Positions 9,123-15,790 are shown, counted from the first letter of the stretch. The stretch: 15,790 nt of DNA from JBHHYN01 sp046757565 (GCA_046757565.1 JBHHYN010000062.1:1-15790), one strand, 5' to 3'. Numbers and translations are program-made. The notes: generated by a model not told the origin, from the letters alone.

Positions 9123-10793
9123 TTGTCACAAAATATGGACCCGGCCAATATAGCATCACACCTGCCTATTATGGCCAGACAGCAACCGGATGCCCTCGCC
9201 ATTATCGTACCCCATGAACGTGACCCGGGCGGCAGCGGTTGTGCCCGCTATACCTACAAACAACTGGACCAGGAAAGCGACCGTATTGCCGGGGGACTGC
9301 GCCGAATAGGCATAGACAAAGGCACGCGCACAGTCTTGATGATCCAGCCCGGGCTGGACTTTTTTGCCCTGGTGTTCGCCCTGTTCAAAGTGGGCGCCGT
9401 ACTGGTCGCCATTGATCCGGGCATGGGTATAAAAAACCTGGGCAAGTGTCTGGCAGAAGCGGGTCCAGCCGCCTTTATCGGCAATCGGAGCGCTCATTTG
9501 ATCCGTTGGCTGTTCCGCTGGGGGCATACAACCCTTCGTACTCATGTTCTGGTTGCCAAAGGTCCGGCACTGGGTCTGGGTAAATTCAACATAAACCGGA
9601 TCCGGCGCCTCGGTGCTGAACACAATAAAACGCCGACAACAGAGACAAAACCCGATGACGTCGCCGCGATACTTTTTACCAGCGGCAGCACCGGTTTACC
9701 AAAAGGGGTCGTCTATACCCATGCCAACTTCAATGCGCAGGTGCAGGCCCTGCGCACCGAATACGACATACAACCGGGAGAGATCGATGTATCGACCTTT
9801 CCCCTGTTCGCCCTGTATGCCCCGGCGCTGGGCATGACCTCGATCATCCCCGACATGGATTTTACCCGGCCCGGGCACGTCGTCCCCCGCAACATCATTG
9901 AACCGATTCGGCGATACGAGGCCACGACGATGTTCGGCTCGCCGGCCTTGCTGGACCGGGTCGGGCGCTGGGGTGCCAAAAACAAGATAAAATTGCCTTC
10001 GTTAAGACGCGTACTCTCCGCCGGCGCCCCGGTTTCTGCCCGGTCACTGGAGCAATTCAGCTCTCTGTTAGGGCCGGATGTACAGATCTTCACCCCCTAC
10101 GGGGCAACGGAATGCCTGCCGGTCTGCTCCATTGGCAGCGATGAGGTGCTCAACGAAACCCGGATCAAGACCGGCCAGGGGGGGGGCATCTGCGTGGGTC
10201 ATCCCGTCGAAGAGATGCAAGTGCGGATCATCCGTATCAGTGACAAACCAATCCCCGCCTGGCACGATGATCTGCTGGAGGAGACCAATGTGATCGGCGA
10301 GATCGTGGTACAGGGACCACAGGTGACAGAAAAATATTTTAACAGGCAGGAGGCAACGGATCTGGCAAAGATCCCTGTAGCCGATGGTAGTTTTTACCAT
10401 CGCATGGGTGATGTCGGTTATCTGGACGACAAAGGCCGACTCTGGTTTTGCGGACGCAAGAGTCAGCGCCTGCGAACCACCGATTGCACCCTGTTCACCA
10501 TTCCTTGTGAGGGCGTCTTCAATAAGCACCCGATAGTCTTGCGTTCCGCCCTGGTTGGTATTACAGAAAATACGACAACCAGGCCGGTATTGTGTGTAGA
10601 ACTGGAAGCAGATTCCAAAAACGCCGATCCGGATCAAATCAGTAATGAGCTGTTCGAGATTGGCGCTGCTTATGCCCACACGGCCGTTATCAAAGATATT
10701 CTTTTCCATCCGGGGTTTCCGGTGGATATCCGTCATAATGCGAAAATAGGTCGTGAGGCACTTGGCATATGGGCGGCGAAACAACTGCAATGA
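9123..10793 (+). CDS. oleC: OleC, ATP-dependent beta-lactone synthetase
   Basis: ANL-superfamily adenylating enzyme of 556 residues, the usual OleC size. OleC activates the 2-alkyl-3-hydroxy acid with ATP and closes it to a beta-lactone. Visible motifs: phosphate loop TSGSTGLPKG (186-195), YGATE (326-330), ATP-ribose Asp430 in GDVGYLDDKGRLWFCGR, and a C-terminal Lys541 in NAKIG. The start is either TTG at 9123, which has a GGTGGA sequence a few bases upstream inside the end of oleB and directly follows the oleB stop, or ATG at 9135, where family similarity begins (MDPANIA). The end overlaps oleD by ATGA. Confidence 0.94.
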   Translation: MSQNMDPANIASHLPIMARQQPDALAIIVPHERDPGGSGCARYTYKQLDQESDRIAGGLRRIGIDKGTRTVLMIQPGLDFFALVFALFKVGAVLVAIDPGMGIKNLGKCLAEAGPAAFIGNRSAHLIRWLFRWGHTTLRTHVLVAKGPALGLGKFNINRIRRLGAEHNKTPTTETKPDDVAAILFTSGSTGLPKGVVYTHANFNAQVQALRTEYDIQPGEIDVSTFPLFALYAPALGMTSIIPDMDFTRPGHVVPRNIIEPIRRYEATTMFGSPALLDRVGRWGAKNKIKLPSLRRVLSAGAPVSARSLEQFSSLLGPDVQIFTPYGATECLPVCSIGSDEVLNETRIKTGQGGGICVGHPVEEMQVRIIRISDKPIPAWHDDLLEETNVIGEIVVQGPQVTEKYFNRQEATDLAKIPVADGSFYHRMGDVGYLDDKGRLWFCGRKSQRLRTTDCTLFTIPCEGVFNKHPIVLRSALVGITENTTTRPVLCVELEADSKNADPDQISNELFEIGAAYAHTAVIKDILFHPGFPVDIRHNAKIGREALGIWAAKQLQ

Positions 10794-11809
10794 AGGCGCT
10801 GATAACGGGGGGAGGCGGTTTTCTCGGTGGCGCCATAGTGCGGGCGTTGCTGGAGCGGGGTGACAGCGTCAATACTCTGCAGCGGGGACACTACCCGGAA
10901 TTGCAAAGACCAGGCATCACCGTCTATCGTAGCGATATAACAGACAAGGATACAGTAATCAATGCCGGCAAAGGCTGCGATGTGGTCTTTCACGTCGCCG
11001 CCAAGACAGGTGTCTGGGGACGCTACCGGGACTACTACCAAACCAATGTCATAGGCACAGAAGGCATTATCGAGGCGTGTCTGAAAAACGGAAGCAAACG
11101 ACTGGTCTATACCAGTTCCCCCAGTGTGGTATTCCATGGCGGGGACGAAGAAAACATCAATGAATCGGCGCCCTATCCACAACGCTATCTCAATCACTAC
11201 CAAGCCACCAAGGCGCAGGCTGAACGCAAAGTGCTTGCCGCCAATTGCAAGGAACTGGCAACCGTCGCGCTGCGGCCGCATCTGATCTGGGGACCGGGCG
11301 ATCCACACTTGATCCCGCGGATTATCGACCGCGCCAGGAGCGGCAGACTCCGATTGGTGAACACCCGAAGCAAACGGGTGGATTCGACCTATCTCGATAA
11401 TGCGGTATCGGCGCACCTGCTTGCGGCCGATGTCCTGCATCCCGGGTCACACTGCTCGGGCAAGGCCTATTTCATCAGCAATAGCGAGCCTATTCCCATG
11501 ACAGAACTTGTCAACCGTATCCTTGCCGCGGCCAATATGCCGCCCAATTCGAAGACCGTATCCCCGCATGTTCTATATTTCGCCGGTGCTGTATCAGAAA
11601 TCATTTATAAACTATTTGCCATCCAACACGAACCCATGATGACCCGTTTTATCGCCAGACAACTTACCTGTTCACACTGGTATGACCTCACTGCGGCCAG
11701 GCGCGATTTTGGCTACAATCCACAAATCAGTATCGAGGAGGGGATGCGCCGCCTTGCACAAGCCTTGAATGACTGCCATGACCCAAGCCTGGAAAAATCC
11801 TCCGTCTGA
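10790..11809 (+). CDS. oleD: OleD, NAD(P)H-dependent 2-alkyl-3-ketoacid reductase
   Basis: Extended short-chain dehydrogenase of 339 residues. It reduces the OleA product to the 2-alkyl-3-hydroxy acid used by OleC. The N-terminal Rossmann motif is TGGGGFLG (residues 6-13); the catalytic set is a Ser within TSSPS (108-112), Tyr137 and Lys141 (YQATK). I chose the ATG at 10790 because it overlaps the oleC stop (ATGA) and puts the nucleotide-binding motif at the N-terminus; an in-frame ATG at 10769 would add seven residues inside oleC. The 3' end overlaps the next gene by about 40 bases. Confidence 0.93.
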   Translation: MKALITGGGGFLGGAIVRALLERGDSVNTLQRGHYPELQRPGITVYRSDITDKDTVINAGKGCDVVFHVAAKTGVWGRYRDYYQTNVIGTEGIIEACLKNGSKRLVYTSSPSVVFHGGDEENINESAPYPQRYLNHYQATKAQAERKVLAANCKELATVALRPHLIWGPGDPHLIPRIIDRARSGRLRLVNTRSKRVDSTYLDNAVSAHLLAADVLHPGSHCSGKAYFISNSEPIPMTELVNRILAAANMPPNSKTVSPHVLYFAGAVSEIIYKLFAIQHEPMMTRFIARQLTCSHWYDLTAARRDFGYNPQISIEEGMRRLAQALNDCHDPSLEKSSV

Positions 11810-12509
11810 TCTGGAATTGTCCCGCGGCTTTGTCGATATCTGGCGAACGAAACTGGATTTGCCAAAACAGGAGATTGCCGCTTATTTATCCCTCCTTTCC
11901 CCGGATGAGGTCAAGCGAGCCAGTTGCTTTAAAGTCAAGAGAAAATACCGCGAATACGTCATCACGCGAGGACTGTTAAGACGGGTGCTGGGAGATACGC
12001 TAAGGGCGGATCCCAAAGGCTTTCTATTCGAATACGCTGAACATGAGAAACCCTTTTTGAAGGAGGACTGGGGCGGAGGTGCCGTCAGCTTCAACGTCAG
12101 CCACTCCCATAATCAGGCAGTGATCGCCGTCACGCTGGATCGAACCATAGGTATCGATATTGAAAAAATCCGGCAAAATGTAGACTTCAATAAACTTGCC
12201 AATCGTTTTTTTTCCGTAAAAGAATTCAAATCACTTAAACGCTTTCAGGAGCAACATCTGCCAAGGGCCTTTTTTGCATGCTGGACACGCAAGGAAGCAT
12301 TTGTGAAGGCGTTGGGAGACGGCATCTCGTTCGGCCTGAGCGAGTTTTCCGTGTCAGTCGATCCTGATGAAGAGAATGTGACGCTCTCCACCCACTGGGA
12401 CCCGGGCGAGGCGCGTAAATGGACGCTGGTGAATATTAAAACGGACACGGACTACATTGCAGCATGTGCTTTTGAAGGCGGGAAATTCGAGATTCGATAT
12501 TGGGAATAA
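11769..12509 (+). CDS. Sfp-type 4'-phosphopantetheinyl transferase
   Basis: Transfers 4'-phosphopantetheine from CoA to a serine of carrier proteins, turning apo- into holo-ACP. 246 residues from the ATG at 11769; an equally plausible ATG at 11778 gives 243. Family motifs are intact: FNVSHS, GIDIE (Asp130, Glu132, Mg2+ ligands) and WTRKEAFVKALGDGI with Lys175/Glu176. It plays the part that PfaE plays in PUFA clusters. Its place at the operon end, overlapping oleD, suggests it serves the ACP domains that work with the synthase, yet no ACP is encoded here, which implies carrier domains elsewhere. No good ribosome-binding site is seen, so translation is probably coupled to oleD. Confidence 0.92.
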   Translation: MTAMTQAWKNPPSDLELSRGFVDIWRTKLDLPKQEIAAYLSLLSPDEVKRASCFKVKRKYREYVITRGLLRRVLGDTLRADPKGFLFEYAEHEKPFLKEDWGGGAVSFNVSHSHNQAVIAVTLDRTIGIDIEKIRQNVDFNKLANRFFSVKEFKSLKRFQEQHLPRAFFACWTRKEAFVKALGDGISFGLSEFSVSVDPDEENVTLSTHWDPGEARKWTLVNIKTDTDYIAACAFEGGKFEIRYWE

Positions 12510-12585
12510 TCAATGACGACTTGGCGTCGATCATCACAGCGTATTTATTCGCGAATAACAACAGACCAATCAGTCCGAGTGATTT

Positions 12586-13197
12586 CTAGATCCTGGTCTC
12601 ATTGCCCCTGTCTTTGATATCGCCCAGATCATGCAGCAATTTTGCAGTTAACGCCCTTGCCTGCATGAGTTCGTTTTCGTTCAATACCCTGGCGATGGCA
12701 TCCCGTTTCTGGGCGCCATACAGTTCGTGCCTTTCGGCGGCGACAGAATACCATGCGAAAGCCCGGACCTTGTCAACCCTTCGCCCAAGTCCCTCTTCAT
12801 TGAACAAACCCAGGTAGACCGCAGCCTCCCGGTCTCCTCCTTCTGCGGCCGTATAAAACCACATGTACGCCGTTCCGTAATCCCTGGCTACTCCTTCACC
12901 GATCTCATACATGATGCCCAGATTATATTGAGCAAACACACTCCCGTTCTCGGCCGCCCGGCGGTACCAGCGCACCGCCTCTTCAGAGTTTTGTTCGACC
13001 GCGTAGCCATTATCATAGTAATAACCGATATTGGCCTGAGCAGATGCATTGCCTCTATTCGCAAGTTCCTTGAAGATTTCAAACGCGGCAGGGTAGTCCT
13101 TATTAACGTGGAGTTTGAGTGCTGTATTCAGATCGTTTTCAGCAACAGCATTATGCAAAACAAATACAAAAAACAGTGCAGTGATCAACCGTTTCAT
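12586..13197 (-). CDS. Secreted Sel1-repeat protein
   Basis: 203 residues with a Sec-type signal peptide (MKRLITALFFVFVLHNAVA, likely cleavage near 19/20). It is followed by a TPR-like helix pair and three Sel1-like repeats at about 52-87, 88-123 and 124-156, recognised by the LGxxYxxGxGV...A..WYxxAAxxG pattern. Sel1 repeats form protein-interaction solenoids; the partner is unknown. A periplasmic or surface location is inferred. The start is supported by a GAGGAG Shine-Dalgarno about seven bases upstream. It converges with the olefin operon across a 76-bp gap and shows no link to that pathway. Confidence 0.85.
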   Translation of the reverse strand: MKRLITALFFVFVLHNAVAENDLNTALKLHVNKDYPAAFEIFKELANRGNASAQANIGYYYDNGYAVEQNSEEAVRWYRRAAENGSVFAQYNLGIMYEIGEGVARDYGTAYMWFYTAAEGGDREAAVYLGLFNEEGLGRRVDKVRAFAWYSVAAERHELYGAQKRDAIARVLNENELMQARALTAKLLHDLGDIKDRGNETRI

Positions 13198-13214
13198 AAT
13201 AATCTCCTCTTTAG

Positions 13215-13249
13215 CAGAGTCACCAGAGTGACCAGATGGTCATTCTCTG
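13215..13249. promoter_or_regulatory. Nested dyads in the Sel1 gene leader
   Basis: Two overlapping inverted repeats, GTCAC-CAGA-GTGAC (13219-13232) and TGACC-AGAT-GGTCA (13229-13242), sit inside an outer CAGAG/CTCTG pair (13215-13219 with 13245-13249). They lie 18-52 bases upstream of the Sel1-protein start. They could be an operator or alternative hairpins in the mRNA leader; the sequence alone does not decide. Confidence 0.35.
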
Positions 13250-13471
13250 TCGCCTGCGCACGGTCTCCGGACAGCGTTTTCATCAATTCTCTATTATCTT
13301 CACGGTGGTGTCGACACTTTTTATCACAACCCCGTTAGAGAGGCTCTGAATAATTACATCCTTAACTCCATTACACCACATCCATGTGGCACCACCCCTG
13401 CCCGGAATGATTAGAGCCCGGTAAAATGGAGAAACATTCAAACGGTTCTAACGCTGTCCCTTTATAATGTC

Positions 13472-13499
13472 CAAGGGCCGTGTGATCAGGCGGCCCTTG
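13472..13499. terminator. Strong GC-rich hairpin, possible terminator
   Basis: A perfect 9-bp stem (CAAGGGCCG at 13472-13480 with CGGCCCTTG at 13491-13499) encloses a 10-base loop. It lies 12 bases after the stop of the possible small minus-strand gene. No proper T-run follows on the minus strand; on the plus strand the downstream bases are only moderately T-rich. It is therefore a hairpin with possible terminator or mRNA-end role, not a textbook intrinsic terminator. Confidence 0.5.
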
Positions 13500-13511
13500 T
13501 CCTATTTCGTT

Positions 13512-13586
13512 TCAATCACTGACAGAATGTTGCGCAGATTTTTCATAACCAAATGCGCGCAAAACACCTGCTATGTTAATCATCAT
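13512..13586 (-). CDS. Possible 24-residue small protein or leader peptide
   Basis: ATGATG starts a 24-codon frame (beginning MMINIAGVLRAFGYEK) that ends in TGA at 13512-13514. The start has a very good ribosome-binding site, GGGAGG at 13592-13597, with a 5-base spacer, better than those of most genes in the window. A strong hairpin follows 12 bases after the stop. The peptide has no signal peptide, no run of one amino acid as in classical attenuators, and resembles no family I recognise. It could be a small protein downstream of the EthD-like gene, a leader peptide for the Sel1 gene about 315 bases further on, or chance. Confidence 0.4.
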   Translation of the reverse strand: MMINIAGVLRAFGYEKSAQHSVSD

Positions 13587-13803
13587 CTAATCCTCCCAAG
13601 TAACAGTGAACCATGTCCTGACCTTACATAGCCAGAGAACCCTTTTCTAACCCGTATTGAACTTTATGTGCCCCATATGTTTCTGAAGATGCGAGACCTT
13701 GCAACTCTGAAGCGGTGTATTATTAACCGTTCAGGTCAGGCTTGAAAGCGTGCAAAAAGCAAGAGATAACCACAAATACCAAATACTTTTCAGGCACGGC
13801 TGA

Positions 13804-14523
13804 TTACTGCCGATTTCTGTAAGGAGCCGTTTTCGACATGTCGAAATTGAACACCTCGCTTACCAGTATCTCTGGCTCCATACAGGTGATACTAGTCAAT
13901 TCATCCTGACACGTATCATTATCGCTGAGGTATTGTACAAATGAGTCTGCTGCGCCTTTGTCTGCAAAACAGACACTCCAAATATGTGCGTAATCAGGAT
14001 TTGATTCTTCTGTAATACCGTGTAAACACCGATCTTGCTCAATCGCGACAACCTCGTATTTGCTTGCCATATCGTTGTTAAGCAGTTGCCCTGTCAGGGA
14101 CACAAAATTATCCGGGGAGATGCCATGAACATAAGGCCACATGATTCGAACTCGATATAACAGTTTAAAACCTACTGGGTCATTGACAATAACAGAGCGC
14201 TCGACTTTTGCCGCAACAAACATAGGGGAAATAGTAGTGTAGTTCTGTTCATCATTACGTATAGCCATAGCCTCCGGGTGACGGGTAGTAAAGAACCGGC
14301 GGAATTCAATCATGCTTTCCTCACTATCAAAATATACAAGAGAGATACAGGCATGAGGAATGTTTTTGTCATGATGCGCGACAGGCCTATCAACATCGCA
14401 CTGATTGATATCGCTATGCCGCATGGAAGTACCAATAACCAGGGGTAAATGGTTATTCATATAATAGTCCCAGTCGAATCGGGACAACGGTTCATTACGA
14501 TAAATAATGGATATTCGATACAT
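13804..14523 (-). CDS. EthD-like dimeric alpha/beta-barrel protein, two tandem domains
   Basis: 239 residues. The N-terminal half begins YRISIIYRN and contains FDWDYYMNNHLPLV, the signature of EthD-family ferredoxin-like domains, which often occur in small oxygenase-associated or stress proteins of unknown function. The second half (about 115-230) appears to repeat the fold in degraded form (FKLLYRVRIMWPY), lacking the clear HLPL motif, so the protein may form an intramolecular version of the usual dimer. No signal peptide. No clear Shine-Dalgarno precedes the ATG, which is the natural domain start. No functional partner is evident nearby. Confidence 0.7.
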   Translation of the reverse strand: MYRISIIYRNEPLSRFDWDYYMNNHLPLVIGTSMRHSDINQCDVDRPVAHHDKNIPHACISLVYFDSEESMIEFRRFFTTRHPEAMAIRNDEQNYTTISPMFVAAKVERSVIVNDPVGFKLLYRVRIMWPYVHGISPDNFVSLTGQLLNNDMASKYEVVAIEQDRCLHGITEESNPDYAHIWSVCFADKGAADSFVQYLSDNDTCQDELTSITCMEPEILVSEVFNFDMSKTAPYRNRQ

Positions 14524-14663
14524 GGGATTGATTCTGGACGATCCCTTTATTTACAGGACTTGTCTGCAGATAACGAACCGGGTAAGTGTGTGAAGTGAGA
14601 ACTGATCCCATGATCCTGGTCGCAAAGCGCATTGGCCGCCGGCTGCTGCGCCTTGGCGCCTTG

Positions 14664-15137
14664 TTATCCTGCCGCTCTCTTTTTAACCACCAAGTCAACA
14701 TCACAATTTAGTATATGGAGGAGCGTAATCAGTTGATTCATGGATTTGCGCGTATTGGCAGGATCCAGTAAACGATAAAGCTGTGGCACCGACGTATTAA
14801 GCCGCTTAGCTACTTGGCGGCGACTTAGCGCACTATTCTTAATACGTCGCTGAGCTTCCACAGATAATTTGTAAATAAGCAGTTCCGCTAGATACTTCGG
14901 ATCCTCGTGATATTCGAGCACCTGTTCAATGTGAACAGAACCTTCCTTTCCAGACTCCAGGATATAAGTGAAGGCTTCGTTTCCCATCTCTTTATCCACG
15001 AAGACTTCATCAATACGATCATCAGTACTTGGTTGAGGTTCGGTTTCCGAATAGGGGAACGAGTAGATCACGCCAGAACGGATAGTCACAGAAAACTCAC
15101 GTTTCCGGTTATGTGATGTAACAGTTCGAATTTTCAT
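14664..15137 (-). CDS. Helix-turn-helix protein, putative antitoxin or repressor
   Basis: 157 residues. The N-terminal part (about 1-80) is beta-rich and unassigned. The C-terminal part contains an XRE-like helix-turn-helix at about 102-125 (SRRQVAKRLNTSVPQLYRLL) resembling HigA-type antitoxins. Its ATG overlaps the stop of the DUF4160 gene (ATGA), so the two are translated as a pair. The palindrome just upstream of the first gene is a likely target for autorepression by this protein. The pairing of a small DUF4160 protein with a DNA-binding partner suggests a toxin-antitoxin-like module, but the toxin role is not shown. Confidence 0.72.
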   Translation of the reverse strand: MKIRTVTSHNRKREFSVTIRSGVIYSFPYSETEPQPSTDDRIDEVFVDKEMGNEAFTYILESGKEGSVHIEQVLEYHEDPKYLAELLIYKLSVEAQRRIKNSALSRRQVAKRLNTSVPQLYRLLDPANTRKSMNQLITLLHILNCDVDLVVKKRAAG

Positions 15138-15328
15138 AATTTGCCTTCACTCTCTAATTCTTCAATGAGTTGCAATAGCCTCCGGCTAGCCTTTCCCTCC
15201 ATAGGCTGCCAACTCTGCAGATCCCATTTCACCACTAATTTGGAATTGCGATAAACATGAACATGCCGAGGAGAATGGTCACCTTTCCATGTCAAGAAGA
15301 CGTAGTTTCCACTGCGCTGCTTTCCCAT
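15134..15328 (-). CDS. DUF4160 domain protein
   Basis: 64 residues, nearly all one DUF4160 domain. The conserved core GDHSPRHVHVYRN is followed by KWDLQSWQPMEG and a helical C-terminus (RRLLQLIEELESEGKL). The family is small, of unknown biochemical function, and is usually found beside DUF2442 or helix-turn-helix genes in accessory regions. It is the first gene of a two-gene operon, overlapping the next by four bases. There is no evident Shine-Dalgarno; the operator-like palindrome ends only six bases before the start codon. Confidence 0.8.
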   Translation of the reverse strand: MGKQRSGNYVFLTWKGDHSPRHVHVYRNSKLVVKWDLQSWQPMEGKASRRLLQLIEELESEGKL

Positions 15329-15334
15329 TCGTTA

Positions 15335-15356
15335 ATGTTACCACATAAGGTAACAT
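15335..15356. promoter_or_regulatory. 22-bp palindrome, putative operator
   Basis: Perfect 8-bp arms ATGTTACC (15335-15342) and GGTAACAT (15349-15356) flank a 6-base spacer. It lies between the divergent DUF4160/helix-turn-helix operon, whose start codon is six bases away, and the small secreted protein gene. The position and size suit binding of a dimeric helix-turn-helix repressor, most simply the operon's own product. Confidence 0.6.
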
Positions 15357-15389
15357 ATGCAAGTTATTTCAGGCAGCATAACGATTTGG

Positions 15390-15418
15390 TTAAATTACGC
15401 CTGTAACATAGCGATAAT
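15390..15418 (+). promoter_or_regulatory. Candidate sigma-70 promoter of the small secreted protein
   Basis: GATAAT (15413-15418, five of six to consensus) lies 17 bases after TTAAAT (15390-15395, three of six). The start codon is about 50 bases downstream, behind a clear Shine-Dalgarno, which is a normal arrangement. Confidence 0.4.
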
Positions 15419-15468
15419 AGGATCGTTGTTAAATTGCATCAAAAACCAGTTCATTAAAGAGGGGAAAA

Positions 15469-15783
15469 ATGCGAATTACGTATAATTGGACTTATGTCAA
15501 ACAGATCGTTGCCACACTATTGGTATTACTGACTACGCCGACAACAGCATTCGCTGAAAGCAAATTCCTATCCCTTATCAGGGAGGGCGCGAAGATTGAG
15601 AAACTGCTTATCGACCAGGGGGCGGACGATGAGTTTCTGCAGGACCAGCTGTACCCGCAGCATCTAAGTGATGCCTGTGAAACGCAGGGCATACCGATCA
15701 CCTTTCGGATGCAGGATGGCTATGACCATAGCTATTATTTTAGGGTCTTCAGCAGAATCTGTGGGTTGATATATAAACAGTAG
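15469..15783 (+). CDS. Small secreted protein of unknown function
   Basis: 104 residues with a Sec-type signal peptide: a short basic N-terminus, a hydrophobic stretch (QIVATLLVLLTTPTT) and a likely cleavage site after AFA at about residue 29. The mature part is about 75 residues with two cysteines (in SDACE and RICGL) that could form a disulphide; I recognise no family. A GAGGGG Shine-Dalgarno sits about five bases before the ATG. The last 13 codons and the stop lie in the 49-bp inverted repeat, and a truncated copy of that tail is at the left end of the window. Confidence 0.72.
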   Translation: MRITYNWTYVKQIVATLLVLLTTPTTAFAESKFLSLIREGAKIEKLLIDQGADDEFLQDQLYPQHLSDACETQGIPITFRMQDGYDHSYYFRVFSRICGLIYKQ

Positions 15784-15790
15784 CCCGTCA
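15742..15790. repeat. Right copy of 49-bp terminal inverted repeat
   Basis: Exact reverse complement of positions 3-51. It runs from inside the 3' end of the small secreted protein gene to the last base of the window, so its outer limit is unknown. No transposase gene is present in the window, so there is no direct support for a transposon. Confidence 0.9.

Larger units (their letters stand above)
13198..13803. other. Gene-poor 600-base stretch
   Basis: No ORF of normal size fits here. It marks a shift to visibly more AT-rich sequence. It holds nested dyads just upstream of the Sel1 gene (13215-13249), a 10-bp palindrome GTGTCGACAC at 13318-13327, a strong hairpin at 13472-13499 and a possible 24-codon gene on the minus strand (13512-13586). 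Nothing recognisable as tRNA, insertion sequence or CRISPR was seen. Confidence 0.6.

Noticed and set aside
10068..10790. 240-codon minus-strand frame opposite oleC
   Set aside because: oleC carries all adenylation motifs in the plus frame; the antisense frame shows no recognisable domain.
12545..12558. 14-bp perfect palindrome TTATTCGCGAATAA between the convergent genes, considered as terminator
   Set aside because: There is no loop and no T-run; it may be chance in AT-rich sequence. No convincing terminator for the olefin operon was found.
12727..13338. 203-codon frame on the plus strand opposite the Sel1 gene
   Set aside because: The minus-strand frame has a signal peptide, Sel1 repeats and a good ribosome-binding site; the plus frame shows no domain and is a shadow.
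14568..14672. Integron attC-like site after the helix-turn-helix gene (GATAAC/GTTATC ends about 100 bases apart, stop codon inside)
   Set aside because: Only six bases pair at the ends, the inner boxes do not pair, the core does not fit GTTRRRY, and no similar site follows the neighbouring genes.
14495..14704. 69-codon minus-strand frame between the EthD-like and helix-turn-helix genes
   Set aside because: It overlaps both neighbours, is Arg-rich, has no domain and no ribosome-binding site.
1..15790. Transposon bounded by the 49-bp inverted repeats
   Set aside because: No transposase, recombinase or target duplication is visible, and the repeat is made of coding sequence; kept only as one possible explanation.

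Overview
The window reads as part of a bacterial genome, most likely from a proteobacterium and perhaps a gammaproteobacterium. This rests on the gene families, the tightly packed operon and the moderately high GC of the left part; no rRNA, tRNA or marker gene fixes the taxon.

Positions 63-12509 hold six genes on the + strand, nearly all touching or overlapping. The first is a 2280-residue PfaC-type polyunsaturated fatty acid (PUFA) synthase subunit with the order KS, chain-length factor, acyltransferase and two double-hotdog dehydratase units. It is followed by a complete, intact oleA-oleB-oleC-oleD set for head-to-head long-chain olefin synthesis, and then by an Sfp-type phosphopantetheinyl transferase. 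The simplest reading is a dedicated pathway. An iterative PUFA-type synthase builds (poly)unsaturated acyl chains on ACPs that the transferase activates. OleA condenses two chains, OleD reduces the 2-alkyl-3-keto acid, OleC closes a beta-lactone and OleB decarboxylates it to a cis-alkene. No ACP, ketoreductase or enoyl reductase is visible, so PfaA/PfaD-type partners must lie outside the window.

Positions 12586-15783 form a looser, more AT-rich accessory region. It contains a secreted Sel1-repeat protein, a roughly 600-base gene-poor stretch with a possible 24-codon gene and a strong hairpin, and a tandem EthD-like protein. Next come a two-gene DUF4160/helix-turn-helix module resembling a toxin-antitoxin pair, with a 22-bp palindrome at its start, and a small secreted protein reading the other way.

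Three sequence oddities stand out. OleA carries four tandem units of 13-14 residues between its catalytic Cys and His. The acyltransferase has Cys where Ser is expected. The window is bounded by a perfect 49-bp inverted repeat that contains the 3' end of the last gene, so the left copy is a fragment of that gene lying 11 bp before the synthase start codon. The repeat may be a real genomic rearrangement, the edge of a larger repeat, or an assembly artefact.
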